From Adenophora triphylla var. japonica (taxonomy: Eukaryota; Streptophyta; Magnoliopsida; Asterales; Campanulaceae): a stretch of DNA of 64,000 bases. Shown here piece by piece: positions 52,268 through 62,660 of the stretch (within the stretch, counting starts at the first letter, position 1; the number at the start of each line of letters is the position of its first letter). Location: NCBI GenBank assembly GCA_022495995.1, contig JAFEMH010002568.1, positions 266,848-330,847 of the forward strand, read 5' to 3'. A model generated the notes under the pieces. That model searched no databases, was not told where the DNA came from, and saw only the letters and a list, made by a program, of their open reading frames with translations. Made by a program: the position numbers and the translations under genes.

Positions 52268-53763
52268 ATGGCTCCCTTTCCTAAGCTATCGTCTCGGATG
52301 CAAGAGCGATACTTGGAAAAATTTCCGATCAGTGGAGTACGGAACCACACGAGGCAAAACAAGGGGTTTTTCGAAGGCTGTTATGGGATGAAATCTGTTT
52401 GGGCTTTGAAGGAGCTCATGCTAGATTGGGATCTTTTGAGAGCAGCGGCTCACTTCTGGGACGTACGGAGGAATGTGTACAGCTTTTCGTACAACGAAAT
52501 CACTCCCATGTTCGAAGATTTTCGGGCCATTCTGAGAGGACCTGAGACAGAACAGCTAGTTCTTCCGTATGCTTGTGGCATGGCCACTGTTGAGAAGTTA
52601 GTGTCTCTCCTTGGTATCTCGGCTGGAGAAGCATACGGGATGCTGATATTGAACTCTGATTATGTTGACATTTCGGGGCTGCCCGAAAGATTTGCCGGAG
52701 CTGAGGGGAGCATTTTCGCGTGGGACGCATTTGCTCTGTGCGCGATCGCTACTCTGTTCACGTTCACGTCCCTGGGTGTGTGCCATCACAGTGTACTGGA
52801 CCTGGTGAGGCAGTGCCGGAGCGGAGGAGACATCGTGCCGTTGGTCTTGGGCGAGACGTTCCTGGGCATAGGTCGGATGGCGACCGGTAGCCGATACATG
52901 TGGGGAGGGAGTCCCGCTATGCTTACCATGTGGTTAAGGGAGAGACTGCTGATGATGCCCGAGGTGCCAATGTCTTGTGACGCTTGGTCCTTCTCTCGAC
53001 ATCCTCTGGTGATAGGGGGCGATCAAGCTGAGTTGGAGCACTGGATGGCCAGACTCCGCACATGCGATGGTGGGTTCCCCATTGGAAGTTACAGACTTGT
53101 CGGACCGCTCAGGAGGGTCTATTGGTTGTCAGAGTGTCGGGGCTGTCTAAGACGTCTTTCTATATTCCATCGTTGGTTCTGCGATAGTACGAGCTGGAGC
53201 AAGTGCCATTGACAGGTTTGAGTCATGCTGCTACCTTCGAGGTTTGATCTCTGTTGATGGAAGATCCTTCGACGCTATTGCAGCTCACACGGTGGTGGCA
53301 ATACACGTCCTTTCCTGCCAGGGTTCTCTTTCACCGGAGAGGGGGCACTGTTCTGTCTACACAGTATCTGAACTGGTATGAAGAGTGTATAGGGGAGACA
53401 CAGATGGCTATCCTGTGGAGACGGAGTGAGCTGTTGGGTGCTGATTACCTTGACTGCTTGACCTTAAGGAGGACCGAAGCGGGGGCTAACCCTAGGAATC
53501 GTACTGGGAACGACATGGATGACTATGAGGCCAATGCTGATCGGGAGGCCAATCAAAGCACGGTCATGATGGCTCGAAGCGAGGCAGCTCGAGACAGAGC
53601 TAGGGAAAGGGCTGCGTTGACAGCTACAGGTTTGACGGAGGCATCGGGAAGGGTCCCTGAGCCAGGTAGAAGGACTACCGGAGTATTCCCTATGATGGTG
53701 AAGAACACTCGCCGCGGGAAAGGGAAGGGGAAGAAGGATGAAGGACCAAGTATAGTAAACTAG
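52268..53763 (+). pseudogene. E4 antisense gene aORF2 (PMD-like protein, frameshifted)
   Basis: The longest intact piece of this gene type in the window: 52268-53212 is open for 314 residues from MAPFPKLSSRMQERYLEKFP. Blocks: VWALKELMLDWDLLRAAAHF, DVRRNVYSFSYNEITPMFED (PMD-like), AWDAFALCAIATLFTFTSLG, GGDIVPLVLGETFLGIGRMA and GGSPAMLTMWLRERLL. A shift near 53065 moves RWWVPHW-type text to another frame. The C-terminal part continues at 53254-53763 (TVLSTQYLNWYEECIGETQM, then KNTRRGKGKGKKDE and the stop). It appears to be single-exon in all three copies. It is clearly the same gene as E2 14105-15671 and E3 28216-29782. Confidence 0.8.
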
Positions 53764-54159
53764 GTTGACCTTGCTGTCCAGAGTATCCACCCATTGTCAT
53801 TGCAGACACATTAACTGATTAATGTTTTATTGTTGTTTGGCTAGCGTGTAGCAAGTCAAGAGTTGACCGTGCTTGAACTCATCAAAGACTGTTTTAACCG
53901 TAATGAATTTGTAGGTTAATTGAAAAGAGTTTTTCGAAACACAAGCAATTGATGCTTATTGTATTTTTTTTTGTTTTTGAGACCGAACCAATGATGGCTA
54001 CCTACGTTCCCCTTTTACAATTGGACTAAAGGGCACAGGTCACCGTAGTTCGACACTTTTAGGTGAATTTGAGAAAACAAAGACAAAAGAAGTGCGACCC
54101 TGTTTTTTACCTGGATCATTAGCGGGAATGTATCCAGTTGGGTATTACTCTTTTAGCAC
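53764..54159 (-). other. E4 spacer with post-pol conserved motif
   Basis: Region between convergent aORF2 and pol. The motif CTACCTACGTTCCCC..CAGGTCACCGTAGTTCG at 53998-54052 is the reverse of E2 13368-13413. A T-rich run lies at 53965-53985. No gene. Confidence 0.6.
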
Positions 54160-55396
54160 TTTAATTTTACTGAGGGGTGGTGTATGGGGAAGGAGAGTTG
54201 ACTCGTGCTCTTCCTCAAACAAAGTATTCAAGGAGCTTGCTTCCATTCACGGGGTTAACGAAAGGGTTCCCCGTCCAAGTCTCGCTAATCTCATGGCTCC
54301 TCCTGAGAATATTCTTTGTACCACGAACGGTCCTATCCAGGTAGGCTCCCACTTTCCGAGGGGATTGGTCTCGCGTAGGAGGCTTTTCCTTTTAGCACCA
54401 AGTCGCCTTCTCGATGTCTCGGATCTTGACTTTCTTATCGAATGCTCGGGCCATTCTGCTCTGGTAGGCTCGAGTGTGTTCCATGGCTTTCAATCTGCGC
54501 TCGTCGAGTAGAGCAAGTTTGTCGTGACGGCTCTGTAGCCATTCGACTTCATTGATCCCGTTTTCCAAGAGGACTTGGAGGGATGGAATTTCCAATTTTA
54601 CGGGTAACATTGCTTCCATTCCGTAGGTAAGCGCGAACGGAGTCTCCCCTGTGGCGGTTCTGACAGATGTTCTGTATCCCCAGAGGGCTAGATGTAGCTT
54701 TTCGGGCCAGTCCCGACCTCTGGTGGTCATCTTTCTGATTATCATGGAGAGAGTCTTGTTTGCTTCCTCTACTGTACCATTGGTTTGTGGTCTATAGGGA
54801 GAAGACTTGTGACGCGTGACTCTGAATTCGGTCAGCAGTTGGTCGCAATCTCCCTCAAAGTGAGTCCCATTGTCGGATATGATCTCGTTGGGCACTCCGT
54901 ATCGGCACATGATGTTCTCTTTGATGAACTCGGCCACCTTCTTAGAATTCAGTACTTTGTACGATCTGGCTTCTACCCATTTGGTGAAGTAGTCGACTGC
55001 GACTAGAATGAACTCGTGACCATTGCTCCTTGGTGGAGTGATCTTGCCGATGACGTCGATTCCCCATGTGGCGAAAGGCCATGGCTTAGTCATGCAATAG
55101 AGTTCATGTGGAGGGATGTGATTGAGATTGGAGAACCGTTGACATTTGTCGTAGCTTCGGATGAACTGGATGCAGTCTGTTTCCATCGATATCCAATAGT
55201 ATCCCATAAGGAGAATGATCTGTGTCAATGCTCGGGCGTTCATGTGCGGACCGCAGATTCCATTGTGAACTTCGTTCATTAGCTCGTTGGCTTTTTCTTT
55301 GTTTACACACCGAAGGAGTGGCCCTTGGTGGCGCTTCTTGTACAACATACCCCCCAGAATGACGAAATGGGATGCCAGGCATTTTAATGCCATCAT
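54160..55396 (-). pseudogene. E4 integrase
   Basis: The open frame 54392-55396 starts MMALKCLASHFVILGGMLYK. The zinc-binding site is complete (VHNGICGPHMNA, then DCIQFIRSYDKCQRF). The catalytic core shows GIDVIGKI and FTKWVEA, EIISDNGTHFEGD, and PQTNGTVEEANKTLSMIIRK, so the D,D,E residues are all present. A frameshift at about 54400 (RDIEKATWC) cuts off the C-terminal DLVLKEK-like tail, which continues in another frame to about 54160. Of the integrases here this is the most nearly intact; it would recognise LTR tips of the TGTAAGTAC type. Confidence 0.87.
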
Positions 55397-55468
55397 GTTT
55401 TTGGCTTTGATCCCTTCTTTGTATTTTCCATCTTCATTTGTGAAGGAAACTTCTCCGCTTTGGAGGTA

Positions 55469-56470
55469 CTAGTATATTTGATTGTACCAGGGTTCGTCTA
55501 TCCTTTCTTTTTTTATTTTGATCTCACAGCAATAGGCAGGTGTTTCCCGTCTGCCTATTCTGAGGGGTTTTACTGCTTTCCCATCGGGAATTTCGACAAG
55601 AGAGGCGAGGGTTGTCAGGGCGTCTGCGAAGCGGTTCCTGTCCCTTGGCAAATAGTGGAAAGAGATGTCCTTGAACTGAGCAATGAGCTCCTCCATGTAC
55701 GTGTGGTACTTCTGGAGGCCAGAATCTATCGTCTTCCATTTGTTGGATACTTGATTGATGATCAATGTTGAGTCTCTGTATACATCCAGTTCTGAGATGT
55801 TGCGCTTGAGGGCGGCTTCCAGACCGACTGCACAGGCTTCGTATTCTGCTGCATTGTTGGTTGTTTCGAAATTCAGCTTGATAGCTATGGGAGTATGCTC
55901 GTCCTTGGGATCGACAAGGAGCATTCCAATACCATTCCCCTTCTTGTTGGCTGCCCTATCGAAGAAGAGTTGCCAGCGGTTTGCGCTGTCGAGTGAAAAG
56001 ATCCCGTCGTCCGGAAATTGCGGATCAGGACCCTTGGGCTCACTGCTTGGGAAGTCGGCCAGCTGATCTGCCATTACTCTGCCCTTTGTTGACTTTCTGA
56101 CCATGTACTTGATGTCGAACTCACCCAGAAGAATGACCACTTGGCTAGTCGCATCGAGCTGTGGATGGCTTGTCAAAGAGATACTCGGACGGGGTCCATT
56201 TTGGAGACCAAGCTAACCGAATGTGATCGCATGTAGTGTTTCAAGCCTTCCCGACTACCCATACCAAGGTGGTACAAGTTTTCTCTAATGCCGAGTAGCC
56301 GAGTTCACTTCCTTGAAGCTTTCTGGGCCACGAAGTAGATTGCATGCTCAACTTTGGAATCTTTCTCGTTCTTGTGCCAAAGCGCATTGCTCCGATTGAC
56401 GTGTTTGTTACCGTCGATACAGGAGTAGTGGCTTGTCTTCATGTGGCGGGCAATGTAATCGGGGATTCTA
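55469..56470 (-). pseudogene. E4 dual RNase H (gypsy type decayed, archaeal type intact)
   Basis: The 235-residue open frame 55469-56176 contains the tail of the gypsy RNase H (GEFDIKYMVRKSTKGRVMAD) and a complete archaeal-type RNase H. Its catalytic acids are in LFFDRAANKKGNGIGMLLV (Asp), TTNNAAEYEACAVGLEAAL (Glu), LDVYRDSTLIINQ (Asp) and LPRDRNRFADALTTLAS (Asp). The gypsy RNase H itself, 56176-56470, is frameshifted (YIARHMKTSHYSC..). Two RNase H domains in series are a recognised Tat-lineage trait. Confidence 0.87.
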
Positions 56471-57566
56471 CCAAGTAGGTCTTGATTTTCTCGAAAGCCG
56501 TCCGGCACTCGCATCCTGGGGCTTGATGTCAACATTCTTCTTCATCAGTTTGAACATGGGCTCGCAGATAGATGTCAACTGGTTGATGAAGCGACTGATG
56601 TACTGAAGTCTTCTCATGAAGCTTTTCACTTCTGTTAGAGTCTGAGGCGGCTTCATGTCGATGATGGCCTTGATTTTCTTGGGATCGGCTTCGATACCTC
56701 TTTCTGTAACCATGTACCCCAGTACCTTGTCGCGCTTGACGCCTAAGGTGCACTTCGAAAGGTTCAATCTCATGGAGTGTTTTCTGAGCCTGTTGAAGAA
56801 ATTTCTCAGATCTGTCATGTGATGCATGTCTGATCCTCTGGAGTGGATGATCATGTTGTCGACATATACTTCAATTTCCTTGTGAATCATGTCATGGAAG
56901 AGGGCTGTTGCAGCCCGCTGGTAAGTAGCCCCAGTGTTCTTCAAACCGAACGGCATGACCGTGTAGCAGTATGTCCCCCACGGAGTGGTGAAAGCAGTCT
57001 TGGCTTGATCCTCCTCGGACATTTTGATCTGGTTGTATCCAAATAACCCGTCCACGAAGGACTTCACTTCAAATTTGCCGTGGTGTCGACTCAAAGATGT
57101 CGATGTTAGGCAAGTGGGAAATCATCTTTAGGGTCGGCCTTGTTGAGATCCCGAAAATCTACACAAAGATATGACCTTTCCATTGGCCTCTGGTGACCTG
57201 TATGATGTCAGAGAGCCAAGTCGGGTACTCAATCACTACGATGAAACCAACTCTGAGCATTTTCTCAATCTCCTCTTTCACTTGCAAGGACCACTCGGCT
57301 TGATCTTGCGCAGCCTTCGTTTGACAAAGCTTGGATTCGGGATCCAGGGAATTCCCGTGCTCCACGATCGAAGGATCAAGTCCTCGGCATGTCTTGGTAT
57401 GACCAGCGAACACATTAACATACTCCCGAGGAGGCTTATCGTGGCTTCTTTTCGCATCGGCGAAGAAACTAACCACTTGTGTCTCTTTAGGCTCTTGCAC
57501 TGACCCCAATTTCACTTTGGTCATAACCTCTTCGGCAGATGGCCCTAGCTTATCCCTCTTCGTCAA
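56468..57566 (-). pseudogene. E4 reverse transcriptase with YVDN catalytic change
   Basis: The N-terminal part at 57159-57566 has LGPSAEEVMTKVKLGSVQEP, NVFAGHTKTCRGLDPSIVEH, EWSLQVKEEIEKMLRVGFIV and VIEYPTWLSDIIQV. The core at 56468-57094 has VKSFVDGLFGYNQIKMSEED, TTPWGTYCYTVMPFGLKNTG and EVYVDNMIIHS. The second catalytic Asp is Asn (AAC at 56855-56857), which should abolish polymerase activity. The thumb LSKCTLGVKRDKVLGYMVTE follows. The CVDFRDLNKA block between the two pieces (57095-57158) is frameshifted. Confidence 0.88.
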
Positions 57567-58364
57567 CTACACGCCGAGAACTTCCTTAATGTATTGCTCA
57601 TTTAATGTGTCTCGCTTCTTTATCAATTGAGTTATTAACGTCTTTTAAGTTGTTTGTTAACTTATCACTGTTAAAGTGGCAATGAGAGGATACTCCGAAA
57701 GGTCGACTTTTCATTAAACGAGAAAGGAAATACATGGTTGGCTACATTATCATAGTCTTCCGGCGTAAGGCGCTGGACGACTCGTAGGACTCGGACTTTT
57801 ACAAGGACCGACTCGCAGGGTTCGAGACTCGGGTTTAGGGAGATGTGGGTGCAGCCCGCCTTGTCTTCCATTTCTCGTCTAGCTTGCCCTTGGTTAGGTG
57901 AAAGTTACCCAATTCTTCAAAGGGCATTGTTGGATGCTTGATGAGGGTTCCTGGGATCGAGAGGCTTGACTTCGCCGTCCCAATCATGGTGATCATGCTT
58001 TTCTGAGCCTGTGTCAATCGTGTTTTGCACCTCCATGACTTCTTCAAAAAGACTCAGAGAGCCGGGTCCACAAAGAGCGTCTTCTATGAATTCCCGGTTC
58101 CTTCGCTTTGGAGTTACTATCTCGAATGTGGCCTCTGCGGCTGATCCGAATGGGCCCGCTTCCCATGGAGAGTACCCCGGAAGTTGCTCCTCCAAGTCTC
58201 GGGATTCCCTTGAATGTGTACTCATGCCGGACTGTGGTGGCAGCTGGTCCAGTAGAGTCGCTGATGTCGAGGAATGCTCCCTAATCGGATTAGCCTCGAG
58301 TCCTCTCGAAACGCTTGAGGTCCCGTGCTAGCTTTTCCATCCTTTCTCGTAGTCTCTGCGCCGA
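57567..58364 (-). pseudogene. E4 linker between protease/G-patch and RT
   Basis: Broken frames on the minus strand with acidic, linker-like composition: MSTHSRESRDLEEQLPGYSP, ATFEIVTPKRRNREFIEDAL and MIGTAKSSLSIPGTL. It corresponds in position to E2 9600-9994. No known domain; this is where Ogre-type elements may carry an intron. Confidence 0.5.
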
Positions 58365-58748
58365 CTATCCCCGCTTCTTTCTCATCTTCATCAGCTCCAC
58401 CGTCGGTCCCCTCGCCGCCTGTCGGTTCCGCCTCGTCCCCTCTGCTTCGCCGTCTGCTTCCTTGGTGAAGTAATGAGCGAGGTCAAAACCGTAAGGTCGG
58501 AGGTTGGGTGTGCCATCGGAGATTCCCTTGCGGGCCGTCGCCTTGGTGAGGGCGAGCCTCGTTGTCTTCCCCGATGTCGCCCTTGCTGGCACGTAGCCAA
58601 GCCCCGGACCGTGGTGTGGTCCTTGACTTCGATGACTTGGTGTCGGCCCCGTAACCTTTTTGTCGAGCCCTACCCCCGGGATGAAGTTCATGAGTTTCAT
58701 CATCTTCATGGCGGGAGGAATCTTTTCATGAGATAGTGGAAGGTCCAC
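58365..58748 (-). pseudogene. E4 G-patch-like segment
   Basis: MDLPLSHEKIPPAMKMMKLM and then NFIPGVGLDKK, a glycine-centred motif like a G-patch N-terminus, followed by GLGYVPARATSGKTTRLALT and YGFDLAHYFTKEADG. The same blocks occur in E2 (8887-9200). G-patch motifs often bind RNA or helicases; its role here is unproven. Confidence 0.65.
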
Positions 58749-58757
58749 GTTGAATAT

Positions 58758-59400
58758 TTAGATCTTGAAGATCTCCAGAGTGAATCCAGTTAATGCCATG
58801 TCGTCACTATGCTTGATTTCTAACACTGGAATGTCATTGGTGCTGGTCCCCTCGATGGTGACGCTGTCGCCGTAGACTGTGGTTAGCTCGCTTCCTTGCA
58901 TGAACTTGAGACACTGGTGAAGGGTGGATGCCACGCCATTGATCTGATGCAGCCATGGTCGCCCCAGGATGGCTGTGAAAGTGATTGGAATGTCCAACAC
59001 TTGGAATTCGATGGGGATCACCCATTTGCCGAACTAGATATTAAGAGTAGCAACCCCGAGAACTGTACGGGAAGTAGAGTCATAGGCCTTGGACAAAGGT
59101 GGGATCAAGGCTTCAGACCTCGTAGAGCTTGATGTCAAGCAGATCCATCATCTTGGCGGGCAAGACATTCATTCTGGAACCTCCGTCTACCAACACATGG
59201 GGAAGGCAACGCTCGTCCAGCTGAACCGTGATCTAGACTGGCTCATTGTGATCAGCCCCAAATTTTGGAAGGTCCAAATCTGTGAAGGTGATAATGTTGC
59301 CATAGTGGATGTTGCCGATCATCTGAATGACTTTCGCCTGGGGTCAGCGGGCCCACTGGGGACCATGGGTACGGGCGACTTTCCTCTAACTTGAGCTTGT
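58758..59400 (-). pseudogene. E4 protease 2 (adjacent to pol)
   Basis: Minus strand, starting MIGNIHYGNIITFT, the active-site region HVLVDGGSRMNVLPAKMMDL (VDGGS codons at 59176-59190), a decayed SKAYDSTSRT segment, then the open frame 58758-59021: IEFQVLDIPITFTAILGRPW, LHQINGVASTLHQCLKFMQG and VYGDSV. A TAG at about 59236 and shifts near 59090-59125 interrupt it. It is the direct counterpart of the E2 protease. The catalytic triplet is DGG rather than DTG/DSG/DNG. Confidence 0.8.
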
Positions 59401-60620
59401 GAGGATACGAAGACGTTAGCAGGGACCAAAGGGAAATGTTCGCCCGGGTCTCGCTTTGAGCCGAGTGAGGATCGGGTCCTCTTTCAGTGGAACTTGCATC
59501 TTCGGGCCGGCCGGGTTGCAGCTGGCCCGCGGCTTTTTGGTGGCCTTAGGTGGTGGTGCATAGATTTGACCCGATCAAGCTGTTAGAACGCCGCACATCG
59601 TGCTTGGCTTCCTTCCGAAGCCGCTCTAAGTTGAGCCATAGTTAGAGGAGGATTCCACGTAGCGTAGGGCCACATGTCTTCCATCAATTCATTGATCGTA
59701 GATGAATTTCCCCTGGGGCTTCGGCACTTTACGAATTCTCGTCCTGTGATACCGGCTGGGTACCTCCGGGAGGTAGTTTACGGTTTGACGCAACCGTTCA
59801 ACGTCAATGCGCAACAATGGTTGCCGTAACTAAACCGTGAAGGCCTGACCCTCCGGGGAGGTTGGAGAGTTCTTGGTTCGTGCAAACAAGCTTCCTTGAT
59901 CTCTTCACGGTATACCGCGCTCCTTTCCTTCAGCCGAGCATACTCAGGCATTCTCGAGTCGGGTCCAAGCACTCGTGGTTTGCTAGTTTTCCTCCACACT
60001 TGGCCTAGATTAACTTTCTTGCAAAGCAGAGCCTCGCGTCGAGAGTTAATGCCTCGCGTTTCTTCCCACGTGAGAATAGCCAAGGCTTCTGAACCGCGGT
60101 GGCAAAACTTAAATAAAACTCCATCGTGAGAGCTTTCCTTTTTTGCCTTATCCGAGTGGCGGGTATGCTCAAGGTGAGTACACGGCTTCCCCCGAACATC
60201 TCGCCCATGTGACCTAAGCTTGACCTGGGCTTGATCGTTTCGTAAACGAATGTCGAAGACTGTGGAATCTCCCCCGGGAGCAAAGCTTGCCGGAGATGAA
60301 TTTCTATCTTTCTCTTGTTTCTTTTGAATGTACCTTCCTCTCTCGCTTGGCCTTTCAACCTGAGTGCAAAAATGATCCGTTTCCATCCTCCCGTGACCCT
60401 CGGGAGTCCTGGGCTTGTTGACATCATGTCCGGCATGGAAGAGAATGGTTTCATCGTCTCGCTGCCGCTTTCACAGAGAACATGCTTTCCTCGGGGGGAT
60501 AAGCGCTGGTATTCGTTCTGCTGTGCCGTTCCATCTCCTAGGTCATCGGGACCGTTGACCACCCTCGTTTGGCAGAGGGGGTTGGAAGATAATAGACGGT
60601 AGTCGAGGAAGTTGCCGTGA
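59401..60620 (-). other. E4 region upstream of protease 2, unrecognised frames
   Basis: Minus-strand open frames at 59778-60386 and 60005-60562 are rich in Arg, Lys and Ser (for example ARLKERSAVYREEIKEACLH, DKAKKESSHDGVLFKFCHRG). I see no gag core or zinc knuckle. By position this would be gag or a Gag-Pol linker. It cannot be assigned from sequence alone. Confidence 0.35.
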
Positions 60621-60645
60621 GCAAAACCCCTGAGGTCGAACTAGT

Positions 60646-61754
60646 CTAGATGGCCTCTAGCTTTCTGTCTGAAGCTGCTTGTGAAACTTTAAGTGCTCGG
60701 TCCCTGTCGGTCTTTTGAGCTTGGTTTTCGTCCCAGAGACGGTTCTCTTGAGCGTCTAGTTCCATGAGGGCCTTCCTTGCGAGAGCTAAACAGTCTCCGT
60801 AGGTGCGCGCCGTCTGACTAGTGTCTAGAAGTGTGATTACATCCAAATCTCCAAATGGCAGAAATACTTGGATTATGTTGACGAAGGAAGTCAGGCTGGG
60901 ACATTCCATGTGGCCTTCTTTGATCTCGACTACCAAGAAGTTTGCCCATATCTGCTTGATTGACCCCACGGGGGTGTTGAATTCTGAAATGTTGACAGTC
61001 TCGTGATCTCGTTCGATCGCCAAGTCTATCAGAGCTAGCAGTTTGCTGGCGGGATGTCTGAATCCGTGGCCGTGATGACTGGGAGCAGAATCGAACTGGA
61101 GCATGTTGATGCTGAGGTGGTCATTTCCAATGTCGGAAGCTGACCGTGTCTTGCAGGGAGGACCTTTATAGATGTTTTCGGGGTGGCTGCCAGAAGTGTT
61201 CCCGAGGTTGATCTGATTTGTAGCAGGGTGGGGAACTTCGTCTCCTTTCGCTGCCCTTCGTCTCGCGGCGCTTGTGGCTTTAAGCCACCGACAAGACGCG
61301 CCGATTGCCACCGGGCCGGTAGCCTGAAGTGATGAGGAGCTCGAGCTCGATTGGCTAGGGCCTCGTTTACCATGAGCAGCAAACAGCGAGGGTAACTTTG
61401 GCATGCATAATCCGACAATAAGGACCGGATCCATGGTATCATCGATATCTCGAATATATGATGTTGACAAAGTCGTCGTCGCCACTTGATCGTAGGACTC
61501 TTCGCCATGTCAACCAAGAGCTTCCAATTATCGGATAGCCGATCAGACCGGACGTTGAGCTTGACAATCTCCATGGTGTTGGAGACCTGGTCGTAGGTGA
61601 CCCGATCAAACGGGTGCCGTCCTCGAAACCGAGCATGTGAATGTAGGATTCGCCCGCGGTCCGCCGCGTCCTCGACTCCGGAGAGTCCCGATTCCTCGCC
61701 GTCCGACGGCTCAACCCAAACATAGGGACGTATTTGCGTCCGGCAAGTGCGCAT
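60646..61754 (-). other. E4 unrecognised minus-strand coding-like region
   Basis: Two overlapping frames, 61035-61754 and 60646-61485. The second has a structured C-terminal half: HPASKLLALIDLAIERDHET, VGSIKQIWANFLVVEIKEGH, FVNIIQVFLPFGDLDVITLL and TYGDCLALARKALMELDAQE, then a coiled-coil-like NRLWDENQAQKTDRDRALKV. This resembles a helical protein more than gag. It could be an extra ORF of the element or a captured fragment. I do not know the family. Confidence 0.35.
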
Positions 61755-61781
61755 CGGAGCGGCTAGAAAACATCGTGCCCT

Positions 61782-62276
61782 TCACCGGAGAAAAGGGGCC
61801 TGGCCGGGTAGTTCCTCGTGGAGAACATCCCATACGACGTCCATGCATTCAAGACGAGTATGACGGTGCTTGCTGACCTTTATCACGAAAATTTCTTCAC
61901 TGGCGGGGCCGTAGAGTCGGGCTAGAAGAATGTAGACAAATCTCCGTTTGGAGACAGTGGGTTTATGTGCCCGCATCATGGCGATGCTCGCTGTTTCTTT
62001 CCACTCCCGCTCGCAAATGTTGGAAACGACATAATGAACTTGATGTATCGGATTGCTCTGTGGCTTGCCCGCCGAGTACGTTGACATAGCTAGCATCTCC
62101 GACTTCTGAGGGATTCTGATGAGATTTTCCCCGTAGTCCCTTGGTTGATTTGAAGGAGGTAGCCCCGTGCCCGGCCGCGAGCACTCTTGGCCGCCGGTTC
62201 CTGCATTCAAGCTTCCTATGAGGAAACTGTCCCCTCTGATGACTTCAAGATCTCCGTGACGGTTTATGAACTTGAC
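61782..62276 (-). pseudogene. Region downstream of protease 1
   Basis: After the stop at 62277 the frame continues VKFINRHGDLEVIRGDSFLI, as expected just after a Tat protease. Next come IRIPQKSEMLAM and VSNICEREWKETASIAMMRA. No RT follows; instead the unrecognised frames at 60646-61754 come next. The open stretch runs to 61782. Confidence 0.45.
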
Positions 62277-62660
62277 TCATTGATGGAGTGTGGAGGCTAT
62301 GGCTTTCATGTGATGTAGCCAAGGCCGTCCCAACAGAGCTGTGAATTCGGATGGAATGTCCATCACAAGGTATTTTGCTGGCACCATTTGGGTTTCGAAC
62401 CAGAGCTCCAGAGTCACCATCCCCAGGATGGGACGAGACGTGCTGTCGTAGGCCTTGATAGTTCGGGTTGACGGAATCAAGTGACTTTCGTTGATACGGA
62501 GGGCTCGCATCATGCTGAGAGGGAGAACATTAACGGCTGACCCGTTATCTACCAATACTCCGGGGAGTGTTATCGTGTTAAGCTTGAGAGTGATGTACAG
62601 AGCTTCGTTGTGCCCCGAGGCATCTCTCGGGAGGTCTTCATCACAGAAAGTGATCATACC
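62277..62660 (-). pseudogene. E4 protease 1 (second protease-like domain)
   Basis: MITFCDEDLPRDASGHNEAL is followed by the active-site VLVDNGSAVNVLPLSMMRAL (DNG codons within 62538-62552), then STRTIKAYDSTSRPILGMVT, YLVMDIPSEFTALLGRPWLH and KAIASTLHQ. A TGA where Trp or Cys is usual ends the frame at 62277. It is a complete Tat-type aspartic protease domain, clearly diverged from protease 2 only 3 kb away. Confidence 0.8.
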
